NCBI RefSeq assembly: GCF_002211105.1
Contig: NZ_JPUA01000004.1
Location: 1-32,413 of the forward strand
Origin: Halomonas campaniensis
Lineage (GTDB): Bacteria > Pseudomonadota > Gammaproteobacteria > Pseudomonadales > Halomonadaceae
Length of the DNA: 32,413 nt
Reading direction: 5' to 3'
Translations under genes and position numbers: made by a program
The notes under the pieces: model-generated
The model's input: only the letters and a program-made list of their open reading frames with translations
Told to the model about the DNA's origin: nothing
The model's database searches: none
Shown: piece by piece, positions 23,604 to 31,231 of the stretch
Layout: the number at the start of each line of letters is the position of its first letter
Position numbering within the stretch: position 1 is the first letter of the stretch

Positions 23604-24281
23604 ATGAGTGATAAGCATGTTGAGCTATCGACCGTGTTTTTTTACCCAAAGGGTGAAAGGCCTCCCTCTAAAGTTAATTTAAGTGAGTGTGGGCCTCCGA
23701 TGTTAGCGCAAAACGATGATAGTATTACATGCCTTTATGGGCTACGGCATCGAAGACTGGGTTTTAAGCAAATTCATGATTTTGCTGAAAAAAATAATTT
23801 AGATTATGAAGTTGTAGATATGAAGCTACCAGTACGAGAAGCCCCTTCTACTGTCAATAGGGAGGATCTTGGTGCCCAAGAAGTTTTGTCTCTTGCACGT
23901 ATTTCTGGGGATGTAAAGCAAATGCTTTATGAGGGTATGAACATAAATGAGAGTTTAAGCCGAACTGAGCAGCAGACAAAGTTGATTGAAATGCTCTCTT
24001 CAAATAAAGATGCAATAAATACTTTACGAGATTCTCTTCATTCAAATGAAGTTCCTTTGGTTATTCATCCGACAAGGTTAAGCGAAGGGGAAGAATCGAT
24101 TGCTGTTGCTAACTTGGCTAAGTCTTCTTGCTCACGATTAGTAGGTATCAATTGTAGAACTAAGAAAGGAATAGAAATTGTTAATGATTTAGGTTCTCCG
24201 GACAATGAAGTCAAGGATTTAACTAGAAATAATTCGAATGAGAGGAGCGCTGAGGTTGTCAAGAAAAAGCCAAAAGGTTAG
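23604..24281 (+). CDS. Hypothetical protein in operon with the regulator
   Basis: A 225-residue soluble protein without signal or membrane segments. It has a short helical motif in the first third (LYGLRHRRLGFKQIHDFAEK), which could be a weak HTH, and an acidic helical centre (VLSLARISGDVKQMLYEGMN). The tail is basic (EVVKKKPKG). The ribosome-binding site GGGGG is about 9 bases before the ATG. It starts 47 bases after the regulator and may be co-transcribed. Codon use is more AT-rich than that of the dot genes. No family recognised. Confidence 0.6.
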   Translation: MSDKHVELSTVFFYPKGERPPSKVNLSECGPPMLAQNDDSITCLYGLRHRRLGFKQIHDFAEKNNLDYEVVDMKLPVREAPSTVNREDLGAQEVLSLARISGDVKQMLYEGMNINESLSRTEQQTKLIEMLSSNKDAINTLRDSLHSNEVPLVIHPTRLSEGEESIAVANLAKSSCSRLVGINCRTKKGIEIVNDLGSPDNEVKDLTRNNSNERSAEVVKKKPKG

Positions 24282-24297
24282 ATAAACGATATTGAAA

Positions 24298-24331
24298 GCC
24301 GTGCGGCGCGAACACTAAAGCGAAGCACGGC
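24298..24331. terminator. Hairpin between convergent genes
   Basis: GCCGTGC and GCACGGC form a perfect 7-bp stem with a 20-base loop, flanked by AAA and ATT. It lies between the hypothetical gene (+) and dotL (-). The long loop makes it a modest terminator candidate for both. Confidence 0.45.
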
Positions 24332-24351
24332 ATTATCATTACCTATTGCTT

Positions 24352-26535
24352 CTACAACTCATCGTCGAAAAATTCTTCATCATCAAGTGTTCGCTCCTTG
24401 GGCATCCATGAGCCATCCTCTTGACTATCACACTCTTTCATGGCCTCAGCTGCAGCTTCGAACAGGATTGGCCCGATAAGCTTAGGGTCAACGTCAATTG
24501 ACGACTCCTTCAGTTGCTCAACTCGATTCGCTACCTCAATCAGACGATCAAGAATCGGGTCATTGAGATGAGGAAAAGCGGCAGGTAACCCCTTCTGTAG
24601 ATGTCGGATAACCCCTGTTGTTTCGCTCATGTAATCTTTAGGTAGCCGTAAGCATTCAGGTGCTTTCTCTATAGAAGGCGGCTCAATGGGCAAAAACCGG
24701 TTGAGCTTTACTTCGACTTCTCTTGCCCGTTTATCCTCGTCTGGTATATAAAATGAGCTACAACGCACGACTTGATCTTGGAAAATCACTACTCCTTGCC
24801 CAGGAGAGAGGTTTTTTAGTTCATCAATACGTAACCGTGCTTGTTTCTCAACGCGTGTCGAGGATTGGTTCTTCCAGCTAGAACCGCCAATGATGCCTGT
24901 CTCACGATCATGACCTGAAAGAACACTGTAAAACCCTTCATCGGCGGCCTTATTGAAGATATCAAAGGTCTCGGCTGCATCTTCCAATGCCAACGTCCAC
25001 TTTACTTTTGTGTTTGCAATGAGGGCTCCAATCTCTCCTTTGTCCCCAGCGTCCATCAGTTTTTGAACATCTTGGACACTTGCCACCATCATGAATCCTA
25101 GCGATCTCGCTTGCGCATACATAACCGCGATGCCTTCTGCAAAGTAATAGGCAAGCTCATCCCATATGATGATAGAAGGATAAGGTGAATTGGTTTGTTT
25201 AATATTAAGTACATCATTTTCACTACCCTCGACCTGGAAACCGAGGTTTCTAGCCATCATTAAACGTACTGAGTTGACTGTTAACTTACCAAGTGCACCG
25301 GCTTCACTCGGTGATTTTTCCAGACTGGGAACAAGAATACAGAGGATCCTGTTATTGAGTAGAACATCTTCAGGGTCAATCTCTGGACTTTGCGTATCAA
25401 ATATATATCCATAGGTATCCATCATCATAGAGAGTACGCGAGAAAACTGGCCAGTTAGGTAGCCATGTTGATTACGCACTTCAGGATCCCAATCCTCAGG
25501 GCGGTCTACTAGCGCTGGGTTAAAGCCAGGTAGGCCGGTCTCGAAATAGCTCTTTATAGGCTGGTACGCTATTTCTGGAGCTCCGGGCTCAAGGGACTCT
25601 TTATACAACTTAACGAGATTATCTAAAGCTAAATAGTGCCGGTACTGACCAATAGATATTTGAAATCCACCCTGCGCCCGTTTGTAACAAAATACCTGTG
25701 TTAACGCCGAAATAAGGTTAAGAGCTTTATCTTGCCATACAGCACTATCACCGGAGGTTTCAGGTAGAAGTGATGAAGTTAAGTTAAAAAGAAAGTCTGC
25801 TGACCCATAGGCGTAGGGGTTTTGATTGTTGGATTGAGGAAGATCTACTTCAAGTCCTTTCTCTATTCGGATGAAGCGTTCTAATGGGTCTTCTCCACCC
25901 GTAAGGAAGTTGAGTAATAAAAAATCATCTTCTCGGCCAAACTTCCTGGCCATGCTCCACATCGAAAAAGGCAAGCTACTATCTCCCTTGCCGTCAGCGT
26001 AGACTGTGCCAGACCCCCAACAAAGAGAGTTTGCGTAAATGCCAAGGTTGGTTTCTGTTTTACCAGAACCAGTAGTTCCAGCCAAGAACAAGTGCGTTCT
26101 GGCATCACTATTTGTTAACCACAGCTCTTGCCCTCTTTTGCTGCGGTCAGCAGAACGTAGAAAACCTAGATAGAGAATGCCAGAACCAAACGCTACTTTT
26201 TTAACTATTTTACTGCGCTTTACTAGCCCAAACCAAAGAGACTCTTCTTTCATGATCTCCTGGTAATCAGAAGGGTCTCGGATTTTTAAATCCTTTGGAA
26301 TACGCAGCGGTAATCTAAAAGATCTTTCACTACGGAGCATGGTGCACATCCAGAGAATGATTAACCATACAGGAAGTAGTATAGGCAGCAAGAGTGAAGC
26401 TGCTGTGATGCAAAAAAGAAAAACTCTATACGGTCCTGGATCAAAGAACCGTTCTTTTAATTTTTTGCCGAAGGGCGTGGAATCAAGTACTAGTTGATCC
26501 CGCTTTATCTCCCTTTGTGAAGCTTTTAGTGACAT
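24352..26535 (-). CDS. dotL: DotL/IcmO/TrbC, type IV coupling ATPase
   Basis: The 727-residue inner-membrane ATPase couples substrates to the secretion channel. Two membrane segments lie at about 37-67. Walker A is GTTGSGKT (153-160) and Walker B IIIWDE (455-460). The C-terminal ~100 residues are the variable adaptor-binding tail and end in a strongly acidic run (LDDEEFFDDEL). The family members DotL (783) and TrbC have the same size and fold. The ATG follows GGAGTTGAGCA and overlaps the end of the upstream gene by 10 bases. It is the last gene of a five-gene minus-strand operon. IcmJ/DotN at 10075 is its expected zinc-protein partner. Confidence 0.92.
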   Translation of the reverse strand: MSLKASQREIKRDQLVLDSTPFGKKLKERFFDPGPYRVFLFCITAASLLLPILLPVWLIILWMCTMLRSERSFRLPLRIPKDLKIRDPSDYQEIMKEESLWFGLVKRSKIVKKVAFGSGILYLGFLRSADRSKRGQELWLTNSDARTHLFLAGTTGSGKTETNLGIYANSLCWGSGTVYADGKGDSSLPFSMWSMARKFGREDDFLLLNFLTGGEDPLERFIRIEKGLEVDLPQSNNQNPYAYGSADFLFNLTSSLLPETSGDSAVWQDKALNLISALTQVFCYKRAQGGFQISIGQYRHYLALDNLVKLYKESLEPGAPEIAYQPIKSYFETGLPGFNPALVDRPEDWDPEVRNQHGYLTGQFSRVLSMMMDTYGYIFDTQSPEIDPEDVLLNNRILCILVPSLEKSPSEAGALGKLTVNSVRLMMARNLGFQVEGSENDVLNIKQTNSPYPSIIIWDELAYYFAEGIAVMYAQARSLGFMMVASVQDVQKLMDAGDKGEIGALIANTKVKWTLALEDAAETFDIFNKAADEGFYSVLSGHDRETGIIGGSSWKNQSSTRVEKQARLRIDELKNLSPGQGVVIFQDQVVRCSSFYIPDEDKRAREVEVKLNRFLPIEPPSIEKAPECLRLPKDYMSETTGVIRHLQKGLPAAFPHLNDPILDRLIEVANRVEQLKESSIDVDPKLIGPILFEAAAEAMKECDSQEDGSWMPKERTLDDEEFFDDEL

Positions 26536-27107
26536 TGCTCAACTCCTATTTGATATTTTAACGGTCTTCCTGAGAGCGCTGAACGTGAAAAAAGAAGCAT
26601 ACAATGACTATGGTGTGCTTTGGTGAGCTTTCCATCGACGATATGTTTGTAGCGGTCAGTTTCATGTGGTTGATTGTAGATATACTGTGAAGAAAGTGAA
26701 TCGCAAATTTTCAGGTTTATGAAGCCGAGCTTAACTAAAATGAAAATTTTAGATATTATTGAATTAAAAATTCGACTATCATTTTGATATGAACTTTTAT
26801 TCAGGCTCTCCCATGAAAAATGAGCCTTTTGAGCTGACAATGTTATGTCTTCTTGGAACGACATGGAATTATTTCGTTTCAGCCACTCAATAGCGTTTGC
26901 TTTCTTTACACTCGTATCAATGAAGAAAATGAAGTGGCGGTCATAGACCGCCAGCGAAGGTTTACTATCTTCATGAAACGGGTAATGAGCAACGATAACA
27001 TTACTGATTTGTTTGTATCGAACTTCTGGTTCAATTAACTCGGGAAAGTAAGCGCTGCCCCGAACATGTTTGATATTCCCCCCCGACCAATTTATGAACT
27101 CAGCCAT
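26526..27107 (-). CDS. CHC2-like protein lacking zinc cysteines
   Basis: A 193-residue protein between trbB and dotL, overlapping both. Residues about 35-90 resemble the CHC2 zinc-binding domain of DnaG-type primases: AHYPFHEDSKPSLAVYDRHF lines up with CPFHxExTPSF, and ANAIEWLKRNNSMSFQEDI with GxAIxFLMxxxxxSFxEAI. The zinc-binding cysteines of the family (CPFH, CFGC) are replaced by Tyr, Phe and others; only the histidine after PF is kept. The rest (100-193) shows no motif. This may be a former nucleic-acid-binding domain kept for protein contacts with the coupling complex. The start is the ATG at 27107 inside the trbB end. The resemblance is by eye. Confidence 0.55.
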   Translation of the reverse strand: MAEFINWSGGNIKHVRGSAYFPELIEPEVRYKQISNVIVAHYPFHEDSKPSLAVYDRHFIFFIDTSVKKANAIEWLKRNNSMSFQEDITLSAQKAHFSWESLNKSSYQNDSRIFNSIISKIFILVKLGFINLKICDSLSSQYIYNQPHETDRYKHIVDGKLTKAHHSHCMLLFSRSALSGRPLKYQIGVEQCH

Positions 27108-28009
27108 TCCCGAATGCTCTCTGTGTCGCGAGAAACAGAACGCGGTGGTTGTTCACCTTTGGCGTTCAACAATGTTGGTGTTCCTGCAAAGCCCGCTGCT
27201 TGGAAGAACTGGTTGTTTAAATTTACAGCAGTGTCGCCTGACTCACAGGCGTTTGCATCTAAAACGGGATCTCCTGATGCAGCTGTCTTCCAGACATGAG
27301 CACGTTCCTCTGCATCGCTTTGGCATAGAGACGACGATGCTAGGGGAAGTGACTGATCTTTGCCAATAACACTTACGGGGAATATCTCAACTCTAATCCC
27401 TAAATCAGCGAGTTCGTGTAGTGTTGGCTCTAATTGCTGACAGTAGGGGCATAGCGGATCAGCAAAAACATAAAGTGTATTTTCTGCTTCGTTTGGGCCC
27501 AGACGGACGGTGACACCGCGTTCTACTCCCTGCTTTATACCACTGGCGAGCTCATCTTTTGATGCTTGTGAGGCTGGCTGAGGTTGGGGCAGGGCATTCT
27601 GCTGTTCGGTAAACGGCTGTGTAGTAGCTCCTATACCATTGTTGCTGCTAGGTGGGGATTCAAGCATTGAGTTACCTATTTCACCTAAATTAGGAGAGTA
27701 AATATTGTTCCCCTGACTTACTAGCGCTCCATTAATTACGAATAAACTTACAATTAGGAAACAACCAGTAGCGCCCCATTTTATAGCTTTTATTAAATGA
27801 TGCTTTCGTTTGGCTTTTTTAATTGTTTTTAAAAGACGCGTTGTCTCTCCCTGAACAATTCTATTATCTGCATCATTTCCTTTTTCTATAAAAGCAATAG
27901 ATGTGCCATTAGAAAAGATGATTTTACCGTCTTTAATCGCAAAGCTTTCGTCTCCTACCAGATGGTAGATGTCATCATATCGACCTGAGAAAGTAGCCTT
28001 CCATGTCAT
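27092..28009 (-). CDS. trbB: TrbB-like membrane-anchored DsbC-type thioredoxin
   Basis: The 305-residue protein has a cytosolic beta-rich N terminus (1-75), one membrane segment (about 78-97), a Ser/Pro/Gln linker and a periplasmic thioredoxin-fold domain (165-305). The active site is CPYC (187-190), preceded by YVFADP as in DsbC/DsbG, and a cis-proline motif GTPTL lies further on. IncI trbB between trbA and trbC encodes such a thiol-disulphide isomerase, needed for correct folding of periplasmic transfer proteins. The start overlaps the dotM stop by 4 bases. Confidence 0.85.
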   Translation of the reverse strand: MTWKATFSGRYDDIYHLVGDESFAIKDGKIIFSNGTSIAFIEKGNDADNRIVQGETTRLLKTIKKAKRKHHLIKAIKWGATGCFLIVSLFVINGALVSQGNNIYSPNLGEIGNSMLESPPSSNNGIGATTQPFTEQQNALPQPQPASQASKDELASGIKQGVERGVTVRLGPNEAENTLYVFADPLCPYCQQLEPTLHELADLGIRVEIFPVSVIGKDQSLPLASSSLCQSDAEERAHVWKTAASGDPVLDANACESGDTAVNLNNQFFQAAGFAGTPTLLNAKGEQPPRSVSRDTESIREWLSS

Positions 28010-29115
28010 TGTGGATCACCTTCATTTCCGTTAATGGGTTTAACAATAGTACCTACATTTATGAGCCATTTTTCCAGAGCATCCACCGCTGGCTGCACAT
28101 GAATGCCTTCAATTGTTCCTTGTTTGTTTTTAGCGAACATTTCCCAATTAGCTTGACTGACAACGCCTCCACATTCGCTCCAGCTGACTTTCCGGCCTGA
28201 GTTATTCAGCGTATACCATAGTGTTCTATCGATGCCTTTGAGCCAACGAAAATAACTGGACGGAAGTTTTCCGAACTTGACGGCTTCACGGTGCATTGAG
28301 TAAAGAAGTGTTGGCTTAAATTTGTGATGTTTAAGCCAATCGTTAACAGCTGGGTTCTTAGAGTATTTTTTAAATTCATTCTCGATAATCGTGAAATCTG
28401 GATAACCGGTTTTGCTTGAACTGCGATTTAGCTTATCAAGCATTAGTTGAGATTCACTACGATCATCACCGAAAAGGCGAGACGCAAGTATTGCAAATAC
28501 AGCCCGTTCATGTGGTTGGAAATTATCTATATCAGCAATTTTATCGCCTAGCTGCTTTACAAACACATTCTCAGTAGCTTTCTTGTCTAGCATTTTCCTG
28601 TGGAGCAACCCGTTCTCTTTTGCGAATTCTAACGGTGAGATACCAGACCTATGCTCCTCAGGGTTGTTTTTTAAGAGATTAGGGTAATTGTTAAGAGGGA
28701 TTGTTGCAGTGCTGTGGCTATTCATAATACGGCGCAGCCGTTCAAGTGACATTGCTCGTTTAGTCTGTTGCTTTGGATCATTGAACGTGCTCTTAAATTC
28801 AAAGAATATCCAAAAAATTGCAATGGGAGAGAAAATAATATAACCCATAGCTGAAAGGCGTAGGTACTCCAAAAACGGAATCCTATCTGAGTATTGACCC
28901 GCTTGGGCAAGCTCTTGGCGGATCGGGTTAAATACGTGTTCCAAGGGGCCTACTGAGATATAACCCAATATAGTCCAAGAGAATTTTAAAGTATGGTAAA
29001 CGATTGAGGTATGGTAGAAGTACCAAATCCCAGCCAGTAGCACTATCGTTACTAAGGCAAGAAGCCCAAATAAAAAGGCATCATCATTCTGTCTTTGCCC
29101 GTGATTCGTAGCCAT
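28006..29115 (-). CDS. dotM: DotM/IcmP/TrbA, coupling-complex membrane protein
   Basis: The 369-residue protein has membrane segments at about 14-34 and 90-108 and a large cytosolic domain. In DotM this domain sits with DotL and DotN in the coupling complex. Family-like stretches are HERAVFAILASRLFGDDRSE, LLYSMHREAVKFGKLPSSYF and FRWLKGIDRTLWYTLNNSGR. The size equals that of IcmP/TrbA. It follows the transglycosylase gene by 10 bases and precedes trbB, as in IncI plasmids (trbA-trbB-trbC). Confidence 0.88.
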   Translation of the reverse strand: MATNHGQRQNDDAFLFGLLALVTIVLLAGIWYFYHTSIVYHTLKFSWTILGYISVGPLEHVFNPIRQELAQAGQYSDRIPFLEYLRLSAMGYIIFSPIAIFWIFFEFKSTFNDPKQQTKRAMSLERLRRIMNSHSTATIPLNNYPNLLKNNPEEHRSGISPLEFAKENGLLHRKMLDKKATENVFVKQLGDKIADIDNFQPHERAVFAILASRLFGDDRSESQLMLDKLNRSSSKTGYPDFTIIENEFKKYSKNPAVNDWLKHHKFKPTLLYSMHREAVKFGKLPSSYFRWLKGIDRTLWYTLNNSGRKVSWSECGGVVSQANWEMFAKNKQGTIEGIHVQPAVDALEKWLINVGTIVKPINGNEGDPQ

Positions 29116-29124
29116 AATGTTCCC

Positions 29125-29526
29125 TCATCGTTCCGAATTTTTATAGACTGCTCTTATATACCGATTGTGATGGCGTGGGGTTCTACTATGATAGTTTCCG
29201 ACTCCCTTCCAGAAGTCACCTTCAGCCGAATTAATTTCATACCTGAGAATATAAGCAGCGGCCATTGCAGATGCGCAATAATTATTTGTGAGTACCTCAG
29301 ATGTATATCCGAACGCTTCCAGCTCCTGCACCCAGACTGAGTTGATCTGGAATGGGCCATGATCATCTGTGCCGTTGGTGTTGCTGACCCTCTGTCCAAC
29401 TGTCCCCCCTTCTGTGCGTAGCACACCAAGCATTGCCCTTAGAGGAATATGGTATCGCTGTGCAGCCGTAACCACGCATGCAGGTAGGTCTGGTGGAATA
29501 ACCGGCTCTACAGGTAGTGAATCCAT
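29125..29526 (-). CDS. Lytic transglycosylase-like protein (SLT fold)
   Basis: A 133-residue protein of the VirB1/TrbN type that would open peptidoglycan for the channel. GVLRTEGG carries the catalytic glutamate (E39), and DHGPFQIN (55-62) matches the family's GxxQxN motif. The C-terminal GNYHSRTPRHHNRYIRAVY corresponds to the usual YN-x-G...Y region. No signal peptide is visible (MDSLPVEPVIPPDLPACVV), so it must be exported by an unusual route or act within a larger complex. It is the first gene of the minus-strand coupling operon. Confidence 0.8.
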   Translation of the reverse strand: MDSLPVEPVIPPDLPACVVTAAQRYHIPLRAMLGVLRTEGGTVGQRVSNTNGTDDHGPFQINSVWVQELEAFGYTSEVLTNNYCASAMAAAYILRYEINSAEGDFWKGVGNYHSRTPRHHNRYIRAVYKNSER

Positions 29527-29545
29527 GTCCTTGTCTCGCTCTATC

Positions 29546-29564
29546 TTTTAGTATCGTATATATT
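29546..29564. promoter_or_regulatory. Half-site TTTTAGTATC in a divergent promoter region
   Basis: TTTTAGTATC (29546-29555) is identical to one arm of the dyad at 22951-22960 and is followed, after GTA, by a degenerate second arm (TATATT). It lies between the transglycosylase operon (-) and the zinc-ribbon gene (+). Confidence 0.35.
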
Positions 29565-29600
29565 GAGCAAAAGCTTGCCAGCAATCAAGGATCGAACGAA

Positions 29601-30203
29601 GTGCATTTATTTATTGAGGAGAATTCAGAGTTAGGGCGAGCGTCCGGTGACGCTATTGGCGAAGGGAAAAGAGAAGGAGAATGCATACCCCTGGCCAGTG
29701 GGGATTTTGTTCCCGGGTGCTTTGAGCACTTGCTTACACTTTCTGATCCGAAAGACCAGGATCCGAATGCGAAGCAATGTAGTCTGGAAAGTCTGCCACT
29801 ACTATTGTCTGTGAAGCATAAGTTTATTGGTGAAAAGGAGTCTCGGATTAAGCTGAATCAGCGGCTGGCTGAGCAGGCCTGGGAAATTGTCCATGCTGGA
29901 TATCCCGATGAAGAAACTCAGGCCATTCTGCCTGTCACCGCCCTGAGTATAACCCCGCTAAGGCATGAGCAGGAGCAGATAAAAGCCGGCCAGCTGACAA
30001 TGCAAGGCTTAGTGTACGGCGTTGCGGCCCAGGAAGCTGAGAGAATCAAACCCGAAGGTGTGATGGTGACAACTGATACCGGCTTGGGGTGCCCTTCATG
30101 TGAGAAAGGTACCCAAAACTGCGAGAAGAAAAAGAATGGTTTTTTCTGGGGCTGTAGCGTATATGGCGAATGCAAATTCTCTTTTCTGGGTAATCGAAGG
30201 TAA
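29601..30203 (+). CDS. Protein with a C-terminal topoisomerase-type zinc ribbon
   Basis: A 200-residue soluble protein. The end (about 163-200) is a four-cysteine zinc ribbon of the topoisomerase I C4 kind: CPSC (C164, C167), then GFFWGCSVYGECKFSF (C185, C191), with the aromatic FWGCS signature. The rest resembles no topoisomerase catalytic domain. Residues about 40-150 are helical (LSVKHKFIGEKESRIKLNQR). GTG at 29601 is proposed as start because AGGATCGAACGAA precedes it; an ATG at 29517 would overlap the divergent gene. A single-stranded DNA-binding role in transfer is possible but inferred from the zinc ribbon only. Confidence 0.6.
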   Translation: MHLFIEENSELGRASGDAIGEGKREGECIPLASGDFVPGCFEHLLTLSDPKDQDPNAKQCSLESLPLLLSVKHKFIGEKESRIKLNQRLAEQAWEIVHAGYPDEETQAILPVTALSITPLRHEQEQIKAGQLTMQGLVYGVAAQEAERIKPEGVMVTTDTGLGCPSCEKGTQNCEKKKNGFFWGCSVYGECKFSFLGNRR

Positions 30204-30370
30204 CTGGATTTGAATGCCAAAAAGAAAAAGGCACCGGCCATTTCAGCTGAACACTTGTGCTCGAAATATGTGAAAGGCTTGTTTCGCCGCGCCGATCGAA
30301 AAAGGGGAGCTCCCTACGTTCAATTTTCGTGTCTTTGACAATGACGGCAAATCAAACCTAGGAGGCGACC

Positions 30371-30733
30371 ATGAGTGAAGATAGCTCAAACCTTTATTGG
30401 ATCTCTCTTCCAAACTGCAATGGATCTATGCCCTTAATCATCACTGTATCTGTTTTTCGAGAATTTAATGGAGAGGTCTTGTGGGATTTACTCCCGATGA
30501 CCGCTGAAATCCTAAATAGGGTGGCAGCACAATATAATCGTGAAGGTGCAGTAACCGTCAAAGTGCATGAAAGAGGCGACGTTTCCAACATAATTAGCAA
30601 AGTAACTAAGCTGCTCGCTTCCCCCGTTTCGATGAAGGCATCCTTAGTTGTGTTCGCCCAAAATGGGCAAGTGGCTGAACGAGTTCTTGATCAAATTAGA
30701 AAAGACGTTAGGATTCAAATGATAGTTCAGTAG
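30371..30733 (+). CDS. Small hypothetical protein
   Basis: A 120-residue soluble protein with alternating strands and helices (MPLIITVSVFREFNGEVLWD, ILNRVAAQYNREGAVTVKVH) and no recognisable motif. The ribosome-binding site CTAGGAGGCGACC is strong and the frame is well formed, so it is probably real. It lies 167 bases after the zinc-ribbon gene on the same strand and may be transcribed with it. Confidence 0.6.
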   Translation: MSEDSSNLYWISLPNCNGSMPLIITVSVFREFNGEVLWDLLPMTAEILNRVAAQYNREGAVTVKVHERGDVSNIISKVTKLLASPVSMKASLVVFAQNGQVAERVLDQIRKDVRIQMIVQ

Positions 30734-31231
30734 CCAGTGTTCATATAAGTTAATTCAATAACGCTTAAAAAAGCGTTAAAGCTTTAAATACACTCTTATT
30801 TACCTAAGTAATAGAAGGATATGTTATGTTTTTCTAGTTTGCGGGTACGTTAGCAGCTTATAAACGATTTGGGGGCGCTAGCTGCGTTTGCGTTGAATAG
30901 GCTGTTTAAAAAAATTGTGTTGTGGAAGCAAGTACTGCCTGTTTCTAAAGTTGACATATATTGTGAAAAATGAATTTTGCATGTGTGAAAGTAGGCGAGC
31001 CTGCTTTTTTATTATCTTATCCTCTATCTAAAGTGTGATGTGCTTTTAAGTGGTTTTATCTTCACCTGAAAATGCAGTATATCGCTCATGAAGTATTTTA
31101 TCTTTCCTTTTGCATAGAATCCTTTTGCCATATTGAGTACAGAAAACTCTTCAATGAGTGATCGGTACTCAATATGGATTTGTTAATTTATTGCTACGAT
31201 TTTGTTGATAATTTCTTACTATCCATATTGC
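30734..31231. other. AT-rich intergenic region with two inverted repeats
   Basis: No gene seen. A TAACGCTT / AAGCGTTA stem with a 4-base loop (30759-30778) lies 25 bases after the small gene and may end its transcript. A second, longer inverted repeat is listed separately. Confidence 0.5.
31128..31177. repeat. 13-bp perfect inverted repeat near the end of the OmpA-like gene
   Basis: CCATATTGAGTAC (31128-31140) and GTACTCAATATGG (31165-31177) are exact inverted copies separated by 24 bases. Inside the spacer ACTC and GAGT can pair as well. It lies 55 bases downstream of the OmpA-like gene (minus strand). It could end transcription or be a protein-binding or recombination site; no T-run follows on either strand. 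Confidence 0.65.

Noticed and set aside
29517..29600. ATG start at 29517 for the zinc-ribbon gene
   Set aside because: It would overlap the start of the divergent transglycosylase gene and cover its promoter; the GTG at 29601 has a better ribosome-binding site.
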